This document shows positions 1-8,460 of a stretch of 64,000 nt of DNA, one piece after another. The notes beneath the pieces were generated by a model. It made no database searches. It worked only from the letters and a program-made list of their open reading frames with translations, and was not told the origin of the DNA. The position numbers were made by a program, and so were the translations under genes. The DNA is from Pseudomonas koreensis (GTDB taxonomy: Bacteria > Pseudomonadota > Gammaproteobacteria > Pseudomonadales > Pseudomonadaceae). Where the stretch lies: contig NZ_JALJWP010000001.1 of assembly GCF_024169245.1 (NCBI RefSeq), positions 124,001 through 188,000 of the forward strand, given 5' to 3'. Each line of letters opens with the position of its first letter. Position 1 is the stretch's first letter.

Positions 1-71
1 CGCATGATGGGGTTCGTCTAGCAGGGCCGGAAAGTCTAGCGGAAATATCAAAAATTGACCATGAAACGTGA

Positions 72-100
72 TTGACCAACGGTAATCACCTCTCTATACT
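72..100 (+). promoter_or_regulatory. Sigma-70 promoter of the tRNA-Leu gene
   Basis: A TTGACC -35 element at 72-77 and a TATACT -10 element at 95-100 are separated by 17 bases. The predicted start near 107 is a few bases before the mature tRNA end. A second TTGACC lies at 55-60 but is too far from the -10 element to pair with it. Confidence 0.75.
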
Positions 101-113
101 TCGCCGCCATTGA

Positions 114-198
114 GCCCTGATGGCGGAATTGGTAGACGCGGCGGATTCAAAATCCGTTTTCGAAAGGAGTGGGAGTTCGAGTCTCCCTCGGGGCACCA
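114..198 (+). tRNA. tRNA-Leu (anticodon CAA)
   Basis: The 85-base gene folds as a class II tRNA. The seven-base acceptor stem GCCCTGA pairs with TCGGGGC (one G-T pair), and a genomically encoded CCA end follows. The anticodon stem GCGGA/TCCGT encloses the loop TTCAAAA, giving anticodon CAA, which reads the UUG leucine codon. A long variable arm typical of tRNA-Leu follows, and the T-loop GTTCGAGTC is conserved. A strong promoter and a terminator flank it, so it is a single-gene transcript. Confidence 0.97.
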
Positions 199-209
199 AC
201 ACAGAGAAA

Positions 210-239
210 AAGGTCTTGCGAAAGCAAGGCCTTTTTTTT
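210..239 (+). terminator. Rho-independent terminator of tRNA-Leu
   Basis: An AAGGTCTTGC/GCAAGGCCTT stem closes on a GAAA tetraloop and is followed by a run of eight T. It lies 12 bases after the tRNA CCA end. Confidence 0.9.
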
Positions 240-291
240 CGTCGTGAGAAAAGTGGTTGGTGCCTATCTGGCTTTCCTACCCAAGATCAAA

Positions 292-552
292 TCAGTTTTC
301 GGAATCGGATGGGTGCCCACCCGACTCCTTCACTCCAAACATCCGCCCAGCAATCTCCCGCCCCCATTCCAACCCTTCCTTCGTCAACCATATCGACTTG
401 TTCCTGTTCACCGGATTACTGATCAAACCCTGTTCGTGCAAGCGGTTCATGATCTCGAAGTCATACCCCTTCCACGCATTGCCGTCGTCGGAGCTATAGG
501 CTGCCAGGAGAGCGAGGACGGCGTCGTCGATCAGTTTCATGTCGTATTCCAT
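292..552 (-). CDS. DUF6429-like small protein
   Basis: An 86-residue acidic protein resembling the DUF6429 family. It has an N-terminal IDDAVLALL helix, a central segment around AWKGYDFEIMNRLHEQGLI, then a PVNRNKSIWLTKEGLE turn that looks like a small winged-helix or HTH-like fold. The function of this family is unknown. The ATG at 552 is preferred over the upstream GTG at 561 because GGAG sits eight bases before it. The gene is monocistronic and converges on the tRNA terminator. The family assignment is from memory of the conserved WKG and LTxEGL pattern. Confidence 0.75.
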   Translation of the reverse strand: MEYDMKLIDDAVLALLAAYSSDDGNAWKGYDFEIMNRLHEQGLISNPVNRNKSIWLTKEGLEWGREIAGRMFGVKESGGHPSDSEN

Positions 553-653
553 GATGGTCACTCCGCTGATGTTCAGTCTTTGTAATCAAAGCGTCGTATC
601 AAAGTGGATGTCAATGCTGCGCGAGCTTGTGGGTTTAGATGCCCGATTGCTGG

Positions 654-684
654 TTGCCTCGAATGCGATGACCGCCCGTATAAT
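654..684 (+). promoter_or_regulatory. Possible sigma-70 promoter for the gene at 761
   Basis: A perfect TATAAT at 679-684 has a TTGCCT 19 bases upstream (654-659). The spacing is long, so this is tentative. It lies about 75 bases before the gene at 761, inside an otherwise empty 208-base gap. Confidence 0.35.
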
Positions 685-760
685 CGCGCCCGCAAAATAG
701 ACTTCCGCTGGTACTTCGCGCATTGGGCTCAAGCCCTTCACTTCATTGACAGACATCCCC

Positions 761-1090
761 ATGGAAACCTCACTGGAAACCGTCGCCCTTTTCTCCCTCA
801 AACTCGCCTACGAAGAAGAGGGCCTGAGCCCGATCCTGCGCGATGACATGGTCATGGGCGATTATCAGAAAGATGTTTTCGAGCTACTGGTGAAACGCGG
901 CGATGTCGAGGCCATTCAGTTCAAGATGAACGAATGCCTGAACGTGGCGCTGGATGCCTTGGGTGGGGTCGAGAAGCCGTTGGGGCGGGAGTTGCGCAAG
1001 TTGTCGGCGGAGTTGGCTCAGGCGCGGTCGGTGGAGCAGCTGGGTCAGCCGCTGCTCGCGCTGAAGGGGTATCTGCGCGACATTCTTTGA
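761..1090 (+). CDS. Conserved hypothetical protein, 109 aa
   Basis: A short, soluble, mostly helical acidic protein beginning METSLETVALFSLKLAYEEEG. I recognise it only as a Pseudomonas-type hypothetical and see no catalytic motif. Two in-frame starts exist, TTG at 746 and ATG at 761. The ATG is chosen because the conserved-looking sequence begins there, although neither has a good ribosome-binding site. It ends 18 bases before the 3' end of the convergent PH-domain gene, with no obvious terminator between them. Confidence 0.7.
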   Translation: METSLETVALFSLKLAYEEEGLSPILRDDMVMGDYQKDVFELLVKRGDVEAIQFKMNECLNVALDALGGVEKPLGRELRKLSAELAQARSVEQLGQPLLALKGYLRDIL

Positions 1091-1108
1091 GTGCCGCGCA
1101 ATCGATGC

Positions 1109-1477
1109 TTACAGCAGATAGCTCGAGATGTACTTGGAAATTTCCACCATCGAGGTCTTGCCGGTGAATTCGAATTTCACTTTGCCCAGCGACGAAAAGT
1201 AGATTTCCAGCTCGGAATCCAAGTCGAACGTGCCCGAGGTTTCCACGGAGTAGGCGACGATGTTTTTGTATGGCAGGGAGGTGAAGTCCTTTTTGCTGCC
1301 GGTGATACCTTGGACGTTGACGGCAATGATGCGTTTGTTGGTGAAGACCACCCCGTCGCGCATGGCTTTGTAGGAATCGATGACTTGTTCACCTTCCAGT
1401 AGCAGCGCAGTGACGCGCTCGGCGTATTCGTCGTTCTGCTTGAGTTTGAAGAAGCCTTTGTTATTGAAGTCGATCAT
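1109..1477 (-). CDS. PH domain-containing protein, 122 aa
   Basis: This matches the bacterial pleckstrin-homology-like proteins (bPH type). It shows a helical N-terminal 30 residues, then strands with the signature VVFTNKRIIAVNVQG and a later LPYKNIVAYSVETSG, and a C-terminal helix EISKYISSYLL. Such proteins form oligomeric PH-like rings of mostly unknown role. There is no signal peptide or membrane segment, so it is likely cytoplasmic. AGAGGA lies just before the ATG. The length is typical for the family. Confidence 0.8.
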   Translation of the reverse strand: MIDFNNKGFFKLKQNDEYAERVTALLLEGEQVIDSYKAMRDGVVFTNKRIIAVNVQGITGSKKDFTSLPYKNIVAYSVETSGTFDLDSELEIYFSSLGKVKFEFTGKTSMVEISKYISSYLL

Positions 1478-1522
1478 GTGTCCATCCTCTTGCTTGAGAA
1501 AACATCCTGGTATTTCTTCAAA

Positions 1523-2272
1523 TCAGCGACGCGCCTTCAGCACCCGAATATCCGTTGGGAAGCCGTCAGCGCCCACCAGCTTTTTCCAGCCCATGTACTG
1601 AAATTCACCGTTGGGATTAATGTAGTCGCCCTTCTCTGGTTGCCCTCCGCCAACTATCGCAACACGCTTCACTTCGCCACAGCCGCCATCCGATGGTCGC
1701 ACCGTGTAGATCACATAGGGCTTCACGTATTGCGTCGCGCGGAAGTATTGGCCGCAGATTTCGTCGACGGTGATCAGCATGGTTTTCAGGCGGGCTTCGC
1801 CGTCGGTGTCTTCGTGCAGTTTCAGGAAGGAGATGTCGCCGACGTCGCTGTAGCCGAGGGAACGGGCGCGTTGGTAGGCGGGGGAGTTCTGGTGCGCAAT
1901 ACGGCCCTCCTCCACACCCCGTTGCGTTTGCGCGGCGAACTCGGCTTTGCCTTGGGCCAGGGTTGCCTCGGCGTGGGCGGCGACGTTTTCGCAGTGAGCG
2001 TACTCGCTGGAGTCGAGGTGTTGCGGTAGCAGGTTAAGGCGGCGCTCGTTCATGGAGGCGAGGCTGTCTTGCATGCCGGACGTTAGTGCATACGCAGCGG
2101 GGACGCGACCGCTCTGGACGTCGGCGATTTTCTCCTGCATCCGCTGGCAATTGGCGAGGTAGTAATTCCAGCTGGCTTGCGGGTGTTCTTGCGCGAAGCT
2201 GAAGGTCGGGGTGATGACGGCGACAAGGGTGAGGACGCCGAGCAGTTGCGGCAAACGGGTTGTGAAAAACAT
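1523..2272 (-). CDS. Secreted hypothetical protein, 249 aa
   Basis: The N-terminus has a clear signal peptide: a basic start, a hydrophobic stretch at about 8-24, and a probable cut after TFSFA-Q. The mature part is rich in Asn, Gln and Tyr and contains four cysteines (ANCQR, AHCEN, EICGQ, GGCGE) that could form two disulfides in the periplasm. No catalytic motif is recognised. It is divergent from the membrane-protein gene at 2387, and no good ribosome-binding site is visible. It follows the same direction as the PH-domain gene, 46 bases away, and might be co-transcribed with it. Confidence 0.7.
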   Translation of the reverse strand: MFFTTRLPQLLGVLTLVAVITPTFSFAQEHPQASWNYYLANCQRMQEKIADVQSGRVPAAYALTSGMQDSLASMNERRLNLLPQHLDSSEYAHCENVAAHAEATLAQGKAEFAAQTQRGVEEGRIAHQNSPAYQRARSLGYSDVGDISFLKLHEDTDGEARLKTMLITVDEICGQYFRATQYVKPYVIYTVRPSDGGCGEVKRVAIVGGGQPEKGDYINPNGEFQYMGWKKLVGADGFPTDIRVLKARR

Positions 2273-2309
2273 GGGTAGTCCATTACAGAGAAGGCATGGC
2301 GCGACGCTA

Positions 2310-2328
2310 CTATTTTGCTATCTTGCCG
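2310..2328 (+). repeat. 19-base direct repeat, copy 1, upstream of first tandem membrane gene
   Basis: CTATTTTGCTATCTTGCCG occurs here and again at 2766-2784, in each case about 60-70 bases before the start codon of one of two paralogous genes. It probably marks a duplicated promoter or leader. Confidence 0.8.
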
Positions 2329-2386
2329 TCCACTCTCCGGCGGCGTTCATGCGCCGTTTCAGTTTTGTCGCAAGGAAAGAAATCCG

Positions 2387-2752
2387 ATGGATGCTGTGTT
2401 GTGTTTAGTGGTCATGGCGGCAATGTGGTTCTGGGTGGTGCGCCAGCGCGGGCAATGGAATCTGTTGTTGGCGAACCTTGCTGGCGCAGGCAGCGCGGTG
2501 GTGGCGGGCATCGTCTTCACACTGATTTATGACGGGCTGTTCGGCACGACTATGGCAACGCCCGGACTGCATAACAGCCTGGTGGTATTCATGACCAGCG
2601 CGGGCGTTCTGGCGGGCGTGTGGTTGTGGATCGCCAAGCGTCGTCAGCCGGAGCATCCGGTTGCCCGTCAACTGCTCGCGGGGGTCTGTGGCTTTGCCGC
2701 CGGCATGGTCACGTTGATGTTTCTGGCGGTGAATTATTTTCCGCAACCGTAA
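2387..2752 (+). CDS. Small membrane protein, paralogue of the next gene
   Basis: The 121-residue protein has four likely membrane segments, around residues 2-15, 25-48, 60-78 and 95-115. The first 50 residues (WVVRQRGQWNLLLANLAGAG) align with those of the following gene (WVVKNRGSWNIFYGNIVGAA), so the two arose by duplication. The ATG at 2387 is preferred over upstream starts because AAGGAAAG precedes it and the paralogy begins there. The function is unknown. Confidence 0.75.
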   Translation: MDAVLCLVVMAAMWFWVVRQRGQWNLLLANLAGAGSAVVAGIVFTLIYDGLFGTTMATPGLHNSLVVFMTSAGVLAGVWLWIAKRRQPEHPVARQLLAGVCGFAAGMVTLMFLAVNYFPQP

Positions 2753-2765
2753 CCGGACGGCGCGT

Positions 2766-2784
2766 CTATTTTGCTATCTTGCCG
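2766..2784 (+). repeat. 19-base direct repeat, copy 2, upstream of second tandem membrane gene
   Basis: This is an exact second copy of the element at 2310-2328, 456 bases downstream and again just ahead of a paralogous gene. Confidence 0.8.
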
Positions 2785-2852
2785 CGCATCATCGGCGCTC
2801 GCTGATCGTCTCGCACCGCGCTTGGATTGTTGAAAGTTAAGGAAAGGATCAA

Positions 2853-3575
2853 ATGGAGTTTCTGCGTTTTCTGGCGTTCGTTGCTGCCTGGGGCTTTATG
2901 TGGCGCTGGGTGGTGAAGAACCGTGGCAGCTGGAATATTTTCTACGGCAATATCGTCGGCGCGGCGGGCGGTTTCATTGTGGGTCTGGTGGTGTTGTCGA
3001 TCACGTTTTCGCTGTTTCCCTCCGCGTATAAAAACGAGCAGCCCGAAGGTGTCATGGCGCAGAACGTCGATTCGACTTCTCTGCTGCCTGAAAGCGAATC
3101 GACGGCCGCCGCTCAACTTGCCGCCGCTCCGACCTTCGCAACTATCGAGCCAGACAATCAGCCATCGCCACCCGACTCCGCACTATTGCCGAACTACGCC
3201 GGCCGTGCGCCGAAGTCGATTTCGGAGCAAACGGTGCTGGCGCAAAGTGATGCCGAGGGTCGCAAGGCGCTTACCGCGCTGAGCAAAAAACTTGGCCACG
3301 ACGCGGACAGCGACAAGTCGATGCTCGCTTATGTCATGTGCAGCCCGTTGGTCACCAGCACCTTGCGCTTCCCGGCATCGGCGCGTTTCGCTGACAGCCA
3401 GTTGCTGACTACCAAGCGCTTCAAGGATCAGGTCTACAGCTTCAGCAACAGCCTGACTGCGCGCAACATGAACGGCGACGATGTCACTTACCGTTTCGAC
3501 TGCTCGGTGCAGGAGCAGGCGTCGTCGGGCGAGTGGCGTTTGTTGGCGTTGAAGCTGCAGAAAACCTCGGCTTAA
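2853..3575 (+). CDS. Membrane-anchored hypothetical protein, 240 aa
   Basis: Residues 1-60 carry two hydrophobic segments and match the N-terminus of the preceding gene. The rest is a soluble domain: a Pro/Ala/Ser-rich linker (about 65-125) and then a C-terminal domain with two cysteines (VMCSPLV and FDCSVQE) and a typical small periplasmic beta fold. That C-terminal half (SPLVTSTLRFPASARFAD...YRFDCSVQE) is absent from the shorter paralogue. AAGGAAAGGATC precedes the ATG. I cannot name a function. Confidence 0.75.
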   Translation: MEFLRFLAFVAAWGFMWRWVVKNRGSWNIFYGNIVGAAGGFIVGLVVLSITFSLFPSAYKNEQPEGVMAQNVDSTSLLPESESTAAAQLAAAPTFATIEPDNQPSPPDSALLPNYAGRAPKSISEQTVLAQSDAEGRKALTALSKKLGHDADSDKSMLAYVMCSPLVTSTLRFPASARFADSQLLTTKRFKDQVYSFSNSLTARNMNGDDVTYRFDCSVQEQASSGEWRLLALKLQKTSA

Positions 3576-3645
3576 GCCTCGCTTAAGCGTTCACGGCGCC
3601 GGCTGCGTTATCATCGCCGGCTGTGCGCCCTGAGCTTTGAAGCGG

Positions 3646-5565
3646 ATGTCCCGAACACTGGATGACTTGAACCCTTTGCCCGCCATCGTCGCCGGCCCGC
3701 TGTTGCGGCGGCTGGAGCCGACGCGCGTGGTGCTGTGGCTGGTGGGCTCGCGTGAACTGACGCTGACCTTGCGCCTGCAGGGTGTAGGAGACATTCCGCT
3801 CGATTCGGAGAAATGCACGGTCATTGCCGTAGGCCGTCATGCCTCCGTGCATCTGATCGACGTTCAACTTGAAAGCGCCCTGCCCTGCGACACCCGCATC
3901 GACTACGACCTGCTGATCGACGGCAGCCTCGGTATGGCTGAGTGGGCACCGCACCTGCTTTATCCCGGTGCCACCTGCGCGAACCTCGTGGTGCGTTCGC
4001 GGATCGACCAATTGCTCCACGGTTCCTGCCGCAAGCCGCATCATCCGGCAACCGACGGTTTGCTCTGCGTCGATCAACTGCTGGCCGACGAAACCGATGC
4101 GCAGCAACGTCCGGCGTTGCTGATGATGAGTGGTGATCAGGTCTATGCCGATGACGTCGCCGGGCCGATGCTGCGGGCGATTCATGCCTTGATCGAGCGT
4201 CTGGGTCTGTTCGATGAGCACCTTGACGGTGCCGTGGTCAGCGACAGCGCCAAGCTCTACCAACACCCGGCCAGCTACTACCATCGTGCGGATTTGTTAC
4301 CGGCGCTGGAGAGCAACGAGACCTTGCGCGAGCGATTTTTCGGTGGCGCGCGTAAGCCGATTTTCACCAGCAGCAGTGCCGACAATCACCTGGTGACGTT
4401 CGCCGAAGTCATGGCGATGTACATGCTGGTGTGGTCGCCGACGTCGTGGTCGCTGATCAATCCGAGCGCGCCGACGCTGACGCCCGAACGCCGCAAACGC
4501 TACAACCTTGAGCAGACGCGCATCGATGCCTTCAAGGCGGGCCTGGGCAAAGTCGCACGGGCGCTGGCGCATCTGCCGAGCCTGATGATTTTCGATGATC
4601 ACGACATTACCGATGACTGGAATCTTTCCGCACAGTGGGAAGAAACTGCCTACGGCCATCCGTTCTCCAAGCGCATCATCGGCAACGCGCTGATTGCTTA
4701 TCTGTTGTGCCAGGGCTGGGGCAACAATCCCGATGCCTTCAAGGGCGTGCTGGAGCAGACAGCACAACTGAGCGCCAGTGGCGATGACGGCTATCTGGAC
4801 ATGCCGGTGCAGGACGATCTGATTGATCAGTTATTGCGTTTTCAGCAGTGGCATTTCGTCCTGCCGAGCAGTCCTGCCCTGGTGGTGATCGACACGCGCA
4901 CGCGGCGCTGGCGCAGCGAGATGGCCCTCAAGCAACCGTCGGGCCTGCTCGACTGGGAGGCCTTGAGCGAACTGCAACAGGAACTGCTTGATCACCCGTC
5001 GGCAATCATCGTCTCGCCGGCGCCGATCTTCGGCGTGAAGCTGATTGAAACCGTGCAGAAAATCTTCAGCTGGTGCGGTTATCCACTGCTGGTCGACGCG
5101 GAAAACTGGATGGCCCATCGCGGTGCTGCGCAGGTGATCCTGAACATTTTCCGACACTCGCGCACACCCGGGAACTACGTGGTGCTGTCCGGCGATGTGC
5201 ATTATTCCTTCGTCTACGAAGTCCTGATCCGCCACCGCAAGGCCGGCCCACGGATCTGGCAGATCACCAGCAGCGGCATCAAGAACGAATTCCCGCCAAC
5301 GCTGCTGGAATGGTTCGACCGCCTCAACCGCTGGCTCTACTCACCACGCTCGCCGTTGAACTGGTTCACCAAGCGCCGATTGATGCGCATCGTTCCGTAT
5401 ACCCCGGAACATGCCGAAGCCGGGGAACGGTTGTGGAATTCGGCGGGAATTGGACAGGTGTTTTTCAATGAGCAGGGGCAGCCGAGCGAGATTGTTCAGC
5501 ACAACTCGAATGGGGCGGAGAAGACGAGGATGCTGGCGCCGGAGTTTAGAGATGTGCCGGACTAA
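3646..5565 (+). CDS. PhoD-like alkaline phosphatase family protein
   Basis: The 639-residue protein carries metallophosphatase motifs of the PhoD type. These are SGDQVYADD (about 162-170) for the first metal cluster, FDDHDITDDW (about 317-326), and LSGDVHYSF (about 508-516) near the C-terminus. PhoD-family enzymes are Ca/Fe-dependent phosphodiesterases, usually exported. Here I see no twin-arginine or Sec signal, so it may act in the cytoplasm. The ATG at 3646 is chosen over a TTG nine bases earlier. The gene is monocistronic and is followed by an intergenic REP pair. Confidence 0.85.
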   Translation: MSRTLDDLNPLPAIVAGPLLRRLEPTRVVLWLVGSRELTLTLRLQGVGDIPLDSEKCTVIAVGRHASVHLIDVQLESALPCDTRIDYDLLIDGSLGMAEWAPHLLYPGATCANLVVRSRIDQLLHGSCRKPHHPATDGLLCVDQLLADETDAQQRPALLMMSGDQVYADDVAGPMLRAIHALIERLGLFDEHLDGAVVSDSAKLYQHPASYYHRADLLPALESNETLRERFFGGARKPIFTSSSADNHLVTFAEVMAMYMLVWSPTSWSLINPSAPTLTPERRKRYNLEQTRIDAFKAGLGKVARALAHLPSLMIFDDHDITDDWNLSAQWEETAYGHPFSKRIIGNALIAYLLCQGWGNNPDAFKGVLEQTAQLSASGDDGYLDMPVQDDLIDQLLRFQQWHFVLPSSPALVVIDTRTRRWRSEMALKQPSGLLDWEALSELQQELLDHPSAIIVSPAPIFGVKLIETVQKIFSWCGYPLLVDAENWMAHRGAAQVILNIFRHSRTPGNYVVLSGDVHYSFVYEVLIRHRKAGPRIWQITSSGIKNEFPPTLLEWFDRLNRWLYSPRSPLNWFTKRRLMRIVPYTPEHAEAGERLWNSAGIGQVFFNEQGQPSEIVQHNSNGAEKTRMLAPEFRDVPD

Positions 5566-5580
5566 AGCCATGCGCTGACC

Positions 5581-5670
5581 TGTGGGAGCGAGCTTGCTCG
5601 CGAAGGCGCAATTGCAGTCGACATCTGCTGTGAATAATCGACCGCTCTCGCGAGCAAGCTCGCTCCCACA
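5581..5670. repeat. REP palindrome pair
   Basis: Two inverted copies of the Pseudomonas element TGTGGGAGCGAGCTTGCTCG face each other around a 40-base unique centre. The pair sits between the convergent 3' ends of the phosphatase and aminotransferase genes. The same element recurs at 35332, 42589 and 51627. Confidence 0.9.
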
Positions 5671-5688
5671 GAGTTTTGCGCAGACCAA

Positions 5689-6861
5689 TCAATGTGCGGC
5701 CAGAGCGCGCCCAACCCCTCTGACAATCATCCCCACCTCGCGCTCATCAATCGTCAGCGGCGGCAGCAAGCGGATGGTCTTGCCACGAGTCACGTTAATC
5801 AGCAAGCCATGATCCCGCGCGGCGATCAGCGTCAAGTCGCGCACCGGTTGTTTCAGCTCGATACCGATCATCAGGCCCTGCCCACGGATTGCGAGCACAT
5901 TCGGGTTGTCTGCCAGTTCGGCGCGCAGGCGTTCCAGTAACCGTGCGCCCTGCACCCGCGCATTCTCCAGCAGGCCTTGCTCTTCGATGATGTCGAGCAC
6001 CGTGCAGCCAACCCGGCAGGCCAGTGGATTGCCGCCGAAGGTGCTGCCGTGGCTGCCCGGGGTGAACAGGTCCGCCGCGCGGCCGCGTGCCAGGCAGGCG
6101 CCGATCGGCACGCCATTGCCGAGGCCTTTGGCCAGAGTCATGACGTCGGGCACGATGCCTTCGTGCTGGAAAGCGAACCACTGCCCGGTGCGGCCGATGC
6201 CGGTCTGGATTTCGTCGAGCATCAGCAGCCAGGCGTGGCGATTGCACAGGTCGCGCAGGGCCTTGAGATAACCCGCCGGCGCGATTTGTACGCCACTTTC
6301 GCCCTGGATCGGTTCGACCAGAATCGCGACGATGCGCGCGCCGTGTTTGCGTTGTATCTGCTCCAGCGCCGCGAGATCGCCGAACGGCACTTTGACGAAA
6401 TCCCCAGGCAACTCGTTGAAGCCCAGGCGTACTGCCGGGCCATCGCTGGCGGACAAGGTGCCGAGAGTGCGGCCATGAAAAGCGTTGGCCATGACCACCA
6501 CCAGCGGCTGCTCGATGCCTTTGCGCCAGCCGTACAGACGCGCCAGTTTCAGTGCCGTTTCGTTCGCTTCGGCGCCGGAGTTGTTGAAGAACGCGCGCTC
6601 CATCCCCGACAGCGCCGTCAACCGCTTGGCCAGTTGTTGCTGCCAATCGATGCTGTACAGGTTGGAGGTGTGCAGCAGCAATCCCGCCTGCTCGCTGATC
6701 GCCGAGACAATGCGCGGATGCGAGTGGCCGACGTTGGTCACCGCCACACCGGCAACGGCATCCAGGTATTCGCGCCCCGACTGATCCCACAGGCGTGTGC
6801 CCAGGCCTTTGGTGAAACTCAGGGCCAGTGGTTGGTAGGTGTTCATCAGGGCGGCGGTCAT
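5689..6861 (-). CDS. Class III aminotransferase, acetylornithine aminotransferase-like
   Basis: A PLP-dependent class III enzyme of 390 residues, the usual ArgD/AstC size. Visible motifs are NNSGAEANE for the phosphate-binding region, [33 protein letters not shown] for the PLP-contacting Asp, and TLAKGLGNG with the Schiff-base lysine at about 245. It probably moves an amino group from an N-acyl-ornithine or a similar omega-amine to 2-oxoglutarate. The divergent LysR gene may regulate it. The ATG at 6861 is preferred because GGAG lies nine bases before it, whereas the ATG at 6876 has no site. It may be a second, specialised ArgD paralogue. Confidence 0.85.
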   Translation of the reverse strand: MTAALMNTYQPLALSFTKGLGTRLWDQSGREYLDAVAGVAVTNVGHSHPRIVSAISEQAGLLLHTSNLYSIDWQQQLAKRLTALSGMERAFFNNSGAEANETALKLARLYGWRKGIEQPLVVVMANAFHGRTLGTLSASDGPAVRLGFNELPGDFVKVPFGDLAALEQIQRKHGARIVAILVEPIQGESGVQIAPAGYLKALRDLCNRHAWLLMLDEIQTGIGRTGQWFAFQHEGIVPDVMTLAKGLGNGVPIGACLARGRAADLFTPGSHGSTFGGNPLACRVGCTVLDIIEEQGLLENARVQGARLLERLRAELADNPNVLAIRGQGLMIGIELKQPVRDLTLIAARDHGLLINVTRGKTIRLLPPLTIDEREVGMIVRGVGRALAAH

Positions 6862-6963
6862 GACGTGAAACTCCATTGCAGGTCGGTGTTTTTGCAGTAT
6901 GGTTAGCCACCTGAGCTGGATAAACCCGGAAAAACTTCAATCATTTAAAAGCCGAGCTTGATA

Positions 6964-7884
6964 ATGGATCTGTTCCAGTCAATGGGCGTTTACGTCAAAG
7001 TGGTCGAGACCGGAAGCATGACGGCAGCCGCCGCGAAGTGCGAAATGTCGACGACGATGGTGGGCAATCACCTGCGCGCACTGGAGCAACGACTCGGTGT
7101 GCAACTGCTGCAACGCACCACGCGGCGCCAGCGCCTGACTGAATTCGGTAGCGTTTATTATCAACGCTGCCTGGAAGTGCTTGGCCTAGTGGCCGACTCG
7201 GAACGCCTTGCCGAACAAGCGTCGGATGAGCCGCGCGGCTTGCTGCGCATCACCGCACCGCTGACTTTCGGCGTCGAACGACTGACCCCGGCCCTCAGCG
7301 AATATTCGTTGCTGTATCCGCAGGTGAAACTCGACGTGGTGCTGACCAACAGCCGTCCGGATCTACTGGAGAACGGCCTCGATCTAGCGTTCCGGCTGGG
7401 CAATTTCGACCAGTCCAACCTGATCGCCCGCCCCCTGATCGACTACACCCTGACCGTCTGCGCCTCTCCGGAATACATCGCGCGACGCGGCATGCCGCAC
7501 ACGCCACAGGATTTGCAGCAGCACGATTGTCTGTCCTTCGCCTACCCGGCCGGCGATGATTGGCAATCAGTGGAAAAACGCTGGCGTCTCAGCGGGCCGG
7601 AAGGCGAAGTCCTCGTCGACGTCAGCGGGCCGATGCTGATCAACAGCTCCGCCGGACTGCATCAGGCGGCGCGCAACGGCATGGGCATCATGATGCTGCC
7701 CGATGCGCTGGTGGAACAGGACTTGCGCGACGGCAAACTGGTCAAGGTGATGGCCGACTACCAACCACCGAGCCGACCGATGCACCTGCTGTACGCGCAG
7801 GATCGCTATCGATTGCCGAAGCTGAGACGGTTTGTCGAGTTTGCGATGCGCACGTGGGGCAAGCCTGACGTAGGCCGGCCCTAA
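6964..7884 (+). CDS. LysR-family transcriptional regulator
   Basis: The 306-residue protein has an N-terminal winged HTH (MGVYVKVVETGSMTAAAAKCEMS, then LRALEQRLGVQLLQRTTR) and a C-terminal periplasmic-binding-like effector domain from about residue 90. It belongs to the CrgA/DsdC-like subgroup common in Pseudomonas. It is divergent from the acetylornithine-type aminotransferase with a 100-base shared promoter region, so that gene is the likely target. The ATG at 6964 is used instead of a TTG six bases upstream. Confidence 0.9.
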   Translation: MDLFQSMGVYVKVVETGSMTAAAAKCEMSTTMVGNHLRALEQRLGVQLLQRTTRRQRLTEFGSVYYQRCLEVLGLVADSERLAEQASDEPRGLLRITAPLTFGVERLTPALSEYSLLYPQVKLDVVLTNSRPDLLENGLDLAFRLGNFDQSNLIARPLIDYTLTVCASPEYIARRGMPHTPQDLQQHDCLSFAYPAGDDWQSVEKRWRLSGPEGEVLVDVSGPMLINSSAGLHQAARNGMGIMMLPDALVEQDLRDGKLVKVMADYQPPSRPMHLLYAQDRYRLPKLRRFVEFAMRTWGKPDVGRP

Positions 7885-7922
7885 TCATTCGCGATGGAAA
7901 ATTGCAAAGGACTTATAGCCCC

Positions 7923-8327
7923 ATGAAAGACACCCTGACCGTGCGCGACTTGCATCCCAGCGAAACAGAGTCGGCGAGGCTGTTTCTCGGCCAGAATGGT
8001 TGGGGCCATCGCACTGGTGAAGCCGACTCTTTTGCTCGTTTGATTCACAATTCGCAGCGCACGGCTGTCGCGCTCGTAGGCGAGCAGATTGTCGGTTTCG
8101 CTCGAGCGATTACCGACGGATTGTCTAACGGTTACCTGTCGATGGTGGTGGTCAATGACCAGCATCGGCGCAAGGGAATCGGCCGGGCACTGGTGGAGCA
8201 CGTCATGGGCGACAACCCGGACATCACCTGGGTTCTACGCGCTGGACGCGAGGGAGCTCAAGCTTTCTTTGCCAGCCTGGGCTTTGAGACCTCCGTGATT
8301 GCCATGGAACGTCCGCGCCGCAAATAG
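7923..8327 (+). CDS. GNAT-family acetyltransferase
   Basis: A single GNAT domain of 134 residues. The acetyl-CoA site is visible as VVNDQHRRKGIGRALVEHVM (Q/RxxGxG/A motif, here RRKGIGRA). Strand 2 is VALVGEQIVGFARAITD. The C-terminal GAQAFFASLGFETS is the usual AxxFYxxxGF segment. The substrate is unknown. AAAGGA precedes the ATG. It follows the LysR gene by 38 bases and could be co-transcribed with it. Confidence 0.85.
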   Translation: MKDTLTVRDLHPSETESARLFLGQNGWGHRTGEADSFARLIHNSQRTAVALVGEQIVGFARAITDGLSNGYLSMVVVNDQHRRKGIGRALVEHVMGDNPDITWVLRAGREGAQAFFASLGFETSVIAMERPRRK

Positions 8328-8460
8328 CGCGCAGTGGAAAAATCCCGACCACCAGCCCGTTGCTCCGTGACAACGCCGCCCCGCTCCCCTAAATTAGGCG
8401 GCCTGAAAAAGACCTCGTGCTTTCTCGCCTCAACTCAAGTTAAAAAGTAGTGAAATTTCA

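Noticed and set aside
114..198. tRNA-Leu as an integration site (attL) of a mobile island.
   Set aside because: I see no integrase gene nearby and no second copy of the tRNA 3' end in the window. The following genes look like ordinary chromosome.
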